Shown here: piece by piece, positions 62,962 through 64,000 of the stretch
Position numbering within the stretch: position 1 is the stretch's first letter
Layout: every line of letters starts with the position of its first letter
Source: Pedobacter chinensis
GTDB taxonomy: Bacteria > Bacteroidota > Bacteroidia > Sphingobacteriales > Sphingobacteriaceae
DNA length: 64,000 nucleotides
NCBI RefSeq assembly: GCF_003339865.1
Contig: NZ_QPKV01000003.1
Span: forward strand, 1 to 64,000
Reading direction: 5' to 3'
Made by a program: the position numbers and the translations under genes
The notes under the pieces: generated by a model
Database searches by the model: none
What the model saw: only the letters and a program-made list of their open reading frames with translations
Told to the model about the DNA's origin: nothing

Positions 62962-64000
62962 TTAAAAAGTACAGGCAATTTTTCCGTATATGAAACGTCC
63001 GTTAAAGCCGAACTGACTTACTGCCCTTGGGTATAAAAATCTTCCGTTTGAAGTATTGTCCAAGCCTCCGGAGTAATTGCTTGTGGAAGCACTATTAAAA
63101 TTTCTTTCATTGTTGCGTGGGTCGATGTATAATTTATCTGGATAAACATCGAAAATATTATTTGCTCCAACCGTAACAGACCATGCCTTGCCAGCGGCAT
63201 AACTTACAGAGAAATCAGAAACCCATTTAGGAGAAAAAGTTTGATCCAATTGTGTTGGCAAGCCATTAGCAGGAATGTTTGGGTCAACCGCATTTAGAAA
63301 AGTAACCTCGCCAAATCTAACTGTTCTTGCTACAAATGATAATTTATCCACAGTATAAGTAGCAGTGATATTCAATTTGTTTTTCGGAACTGAACTTTCA
63401 AAGCGTGAACGCTCCAATCTATCGAAAAGTTTAGCCTTTAATGTTGGGTCACTTTCAATTTTATCAGATCCCTGAATACTTCTAACCACTGTTTTGTTCA
63501 CGTTTCCAGCAACACTTAAAATTAAGCTGCTTTTAGTGCCTAACGCAAATTTATTAGTTAAAACGACATCGATACCTGCTGTATTTGTTTTAATTGCATT
63601 GGTAAAAAATTGTACGCTATTAATTTGTGCTGCAGGATCTACCGTATTCAAAATTTGATTAACCACGCCTGTTGGCACCAAAACACCTCCGGAGCGTTCG
63701 CGGGCATACTGGCTGGAGAAAACGATCCGGTCACTAATGTCGATATTATAGGCATCAACAGTAAATGAAAATGTTTTCGCAATTCTACCTGCCAAACCTA
63801 AGCTTCCTGATTTAGAAATCTCTGGTTTTAGTGCTCCAACGCCAAATTGAGCCACAATTGGATTAGCATTATTCACTGTTAAAACCTGGGTTGCGGCAGT
63901 TCCAACGAATTGTGTACTCTCATTGTTAAAATATTGCTGATGTAAAGATGGCGCTCTGAATCCTGTTGCGTAGGCGCCACGTAATGAAACATCGCCAAAA
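62962..64000 (-). CDS. TonB-dependent receptor, C-terminal part (runs off the right edge)
   Basis: The visible 346 codons are the end of a TonB-dependent outer-membrane receptor: FGDVSLRGAYATGFRAPSLHQQYF at the edge, KPEISKSGSLGLAGRIAKTFSFTVDAYNIDI, then VTVGANNIFDVYPDKLY and the last barrel strand AVSQFGFNGRFIYGKIACTF. The pattern with GFRAPSLHQ and DISDRIVFS fits the siderophore/cobalamin-receptor type rather than SusC, and no SusD follows. The N-terminus is outside the window, so the ligand cannot be named. Confidence 0.88.
   Translation of the reverse strand, partial: FGDVSLRGAYATGFRAPSLHQQYFNNESTQFVGTAATQVLTVNNANPIVAQFGVGALKPEISKSGSLGLAGRIAKTFSFTVDAYNIDISDRIVFSSQYARERSGGVLVPTGVVNQILNTVDPAAQINSVQFFTNAIKTNTAGIDVVLTNKFALGTKSSLILSVAGNVNKTVVRSIQGSDKIESDPTLKAKLFDRLERSRFESSVPKNKLNITATYTVDKLSFVARTVRFGEVTFLNAVDPNIPANGLPTQLDQTFSPKWVSDFSVSYAAGKAWSVTVGANNIFDVYPDKLYIDPRNNERNFNSASTSNYSGGLDNTSNGRFLYPRAVSQFGFNGRFIYGKIACTF

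Overview
The window reads as chromosome of a Bacteroidota bacterium of the family Sphingobacteriaceae, most likely Pedobacter or a close relative. The evidence is four SusC/SusD pairs, an ECF sigma/FecR switch, RteC, CTnDOT-type recombination genes, promoters of the TTTG/TAnnTTTG type and almost no Shine-Dalgarno signals. No genome comparison could be run, so the genus is an inference.

Left part (1 to about 22.8 kb): an integrative/conjugative element. It holds the tip of an IS3-type transposase that cuts a primase-like gene, a toprim-like gene, rteC, a small alpha-CTD-like protein, and a translationally coupled pair of an alpha-oxoamine synthase and an oversized TetR-type regulator with inverted repeats upstream. 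Next comes a cell-surface-signalling nutrient locus (ECF sigma, FecR, STN-containing SusC, SusD, thioredoxin-like protein, S9 peptidase, DUF4397 lipoprotein, GDPD phosphodiesterase, TnpB-like orphan), all on the minus strand. A broken dnaE remnant, two small DNA-binding genes and a tyrosine integrase close this part.

Middle part (about 22.65 to 34.34 kb): an island between the integrase and a tRNA-Arg(CCT) gene. The two ends share the same architecture: a 9-bp inverted repeat with a 17-nt spacer, a 16-bp direct repeat, a strong hairpin, and a copy of the tRNA 3' end. Cargo looks like defence, toxin and peptide genes: a RhuM-like/Fic module framed by 14-bp inverted repeats, an unknown gene next to a HEPN-like gene, a 988-residue protein with a PD-(D/E)XK-like N-terminus, a RES-like gene, and a four-gene cluster that is the best novelty in the window. 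That cluster is a graspetide-type peptide precursor with three tandem cores, an ATP-grasp ligase whose start codon lies inside the last core, a three-segment membrane protein, and a small protein resembling the TNT NAD+-glycohydrolase fold.

Right part (34.3 to 64 kb): mostly core genome. It holds a small nuclease-like gene, metG with a TTG start, an LD-carboxypeptidase, a DoxX protein, a frameshifted CotH-kinase lipoprotein, three SusC/SusD loci whose susC genes start with the same 27 bases and have similar promoters, a DUF1735 lipoprotein, a frameshifted secreted protein, an M14 carboxypeptidase, murF, and the C-terminal part of a TonB-dependent receptor that runs off the right edge.

Four reading-frame breaks (dnaE remnant, CotH gene, two in the 53-kb gene) each fit loss of one base in a short homopolymer, so sequencing error must be weighed against true decay.
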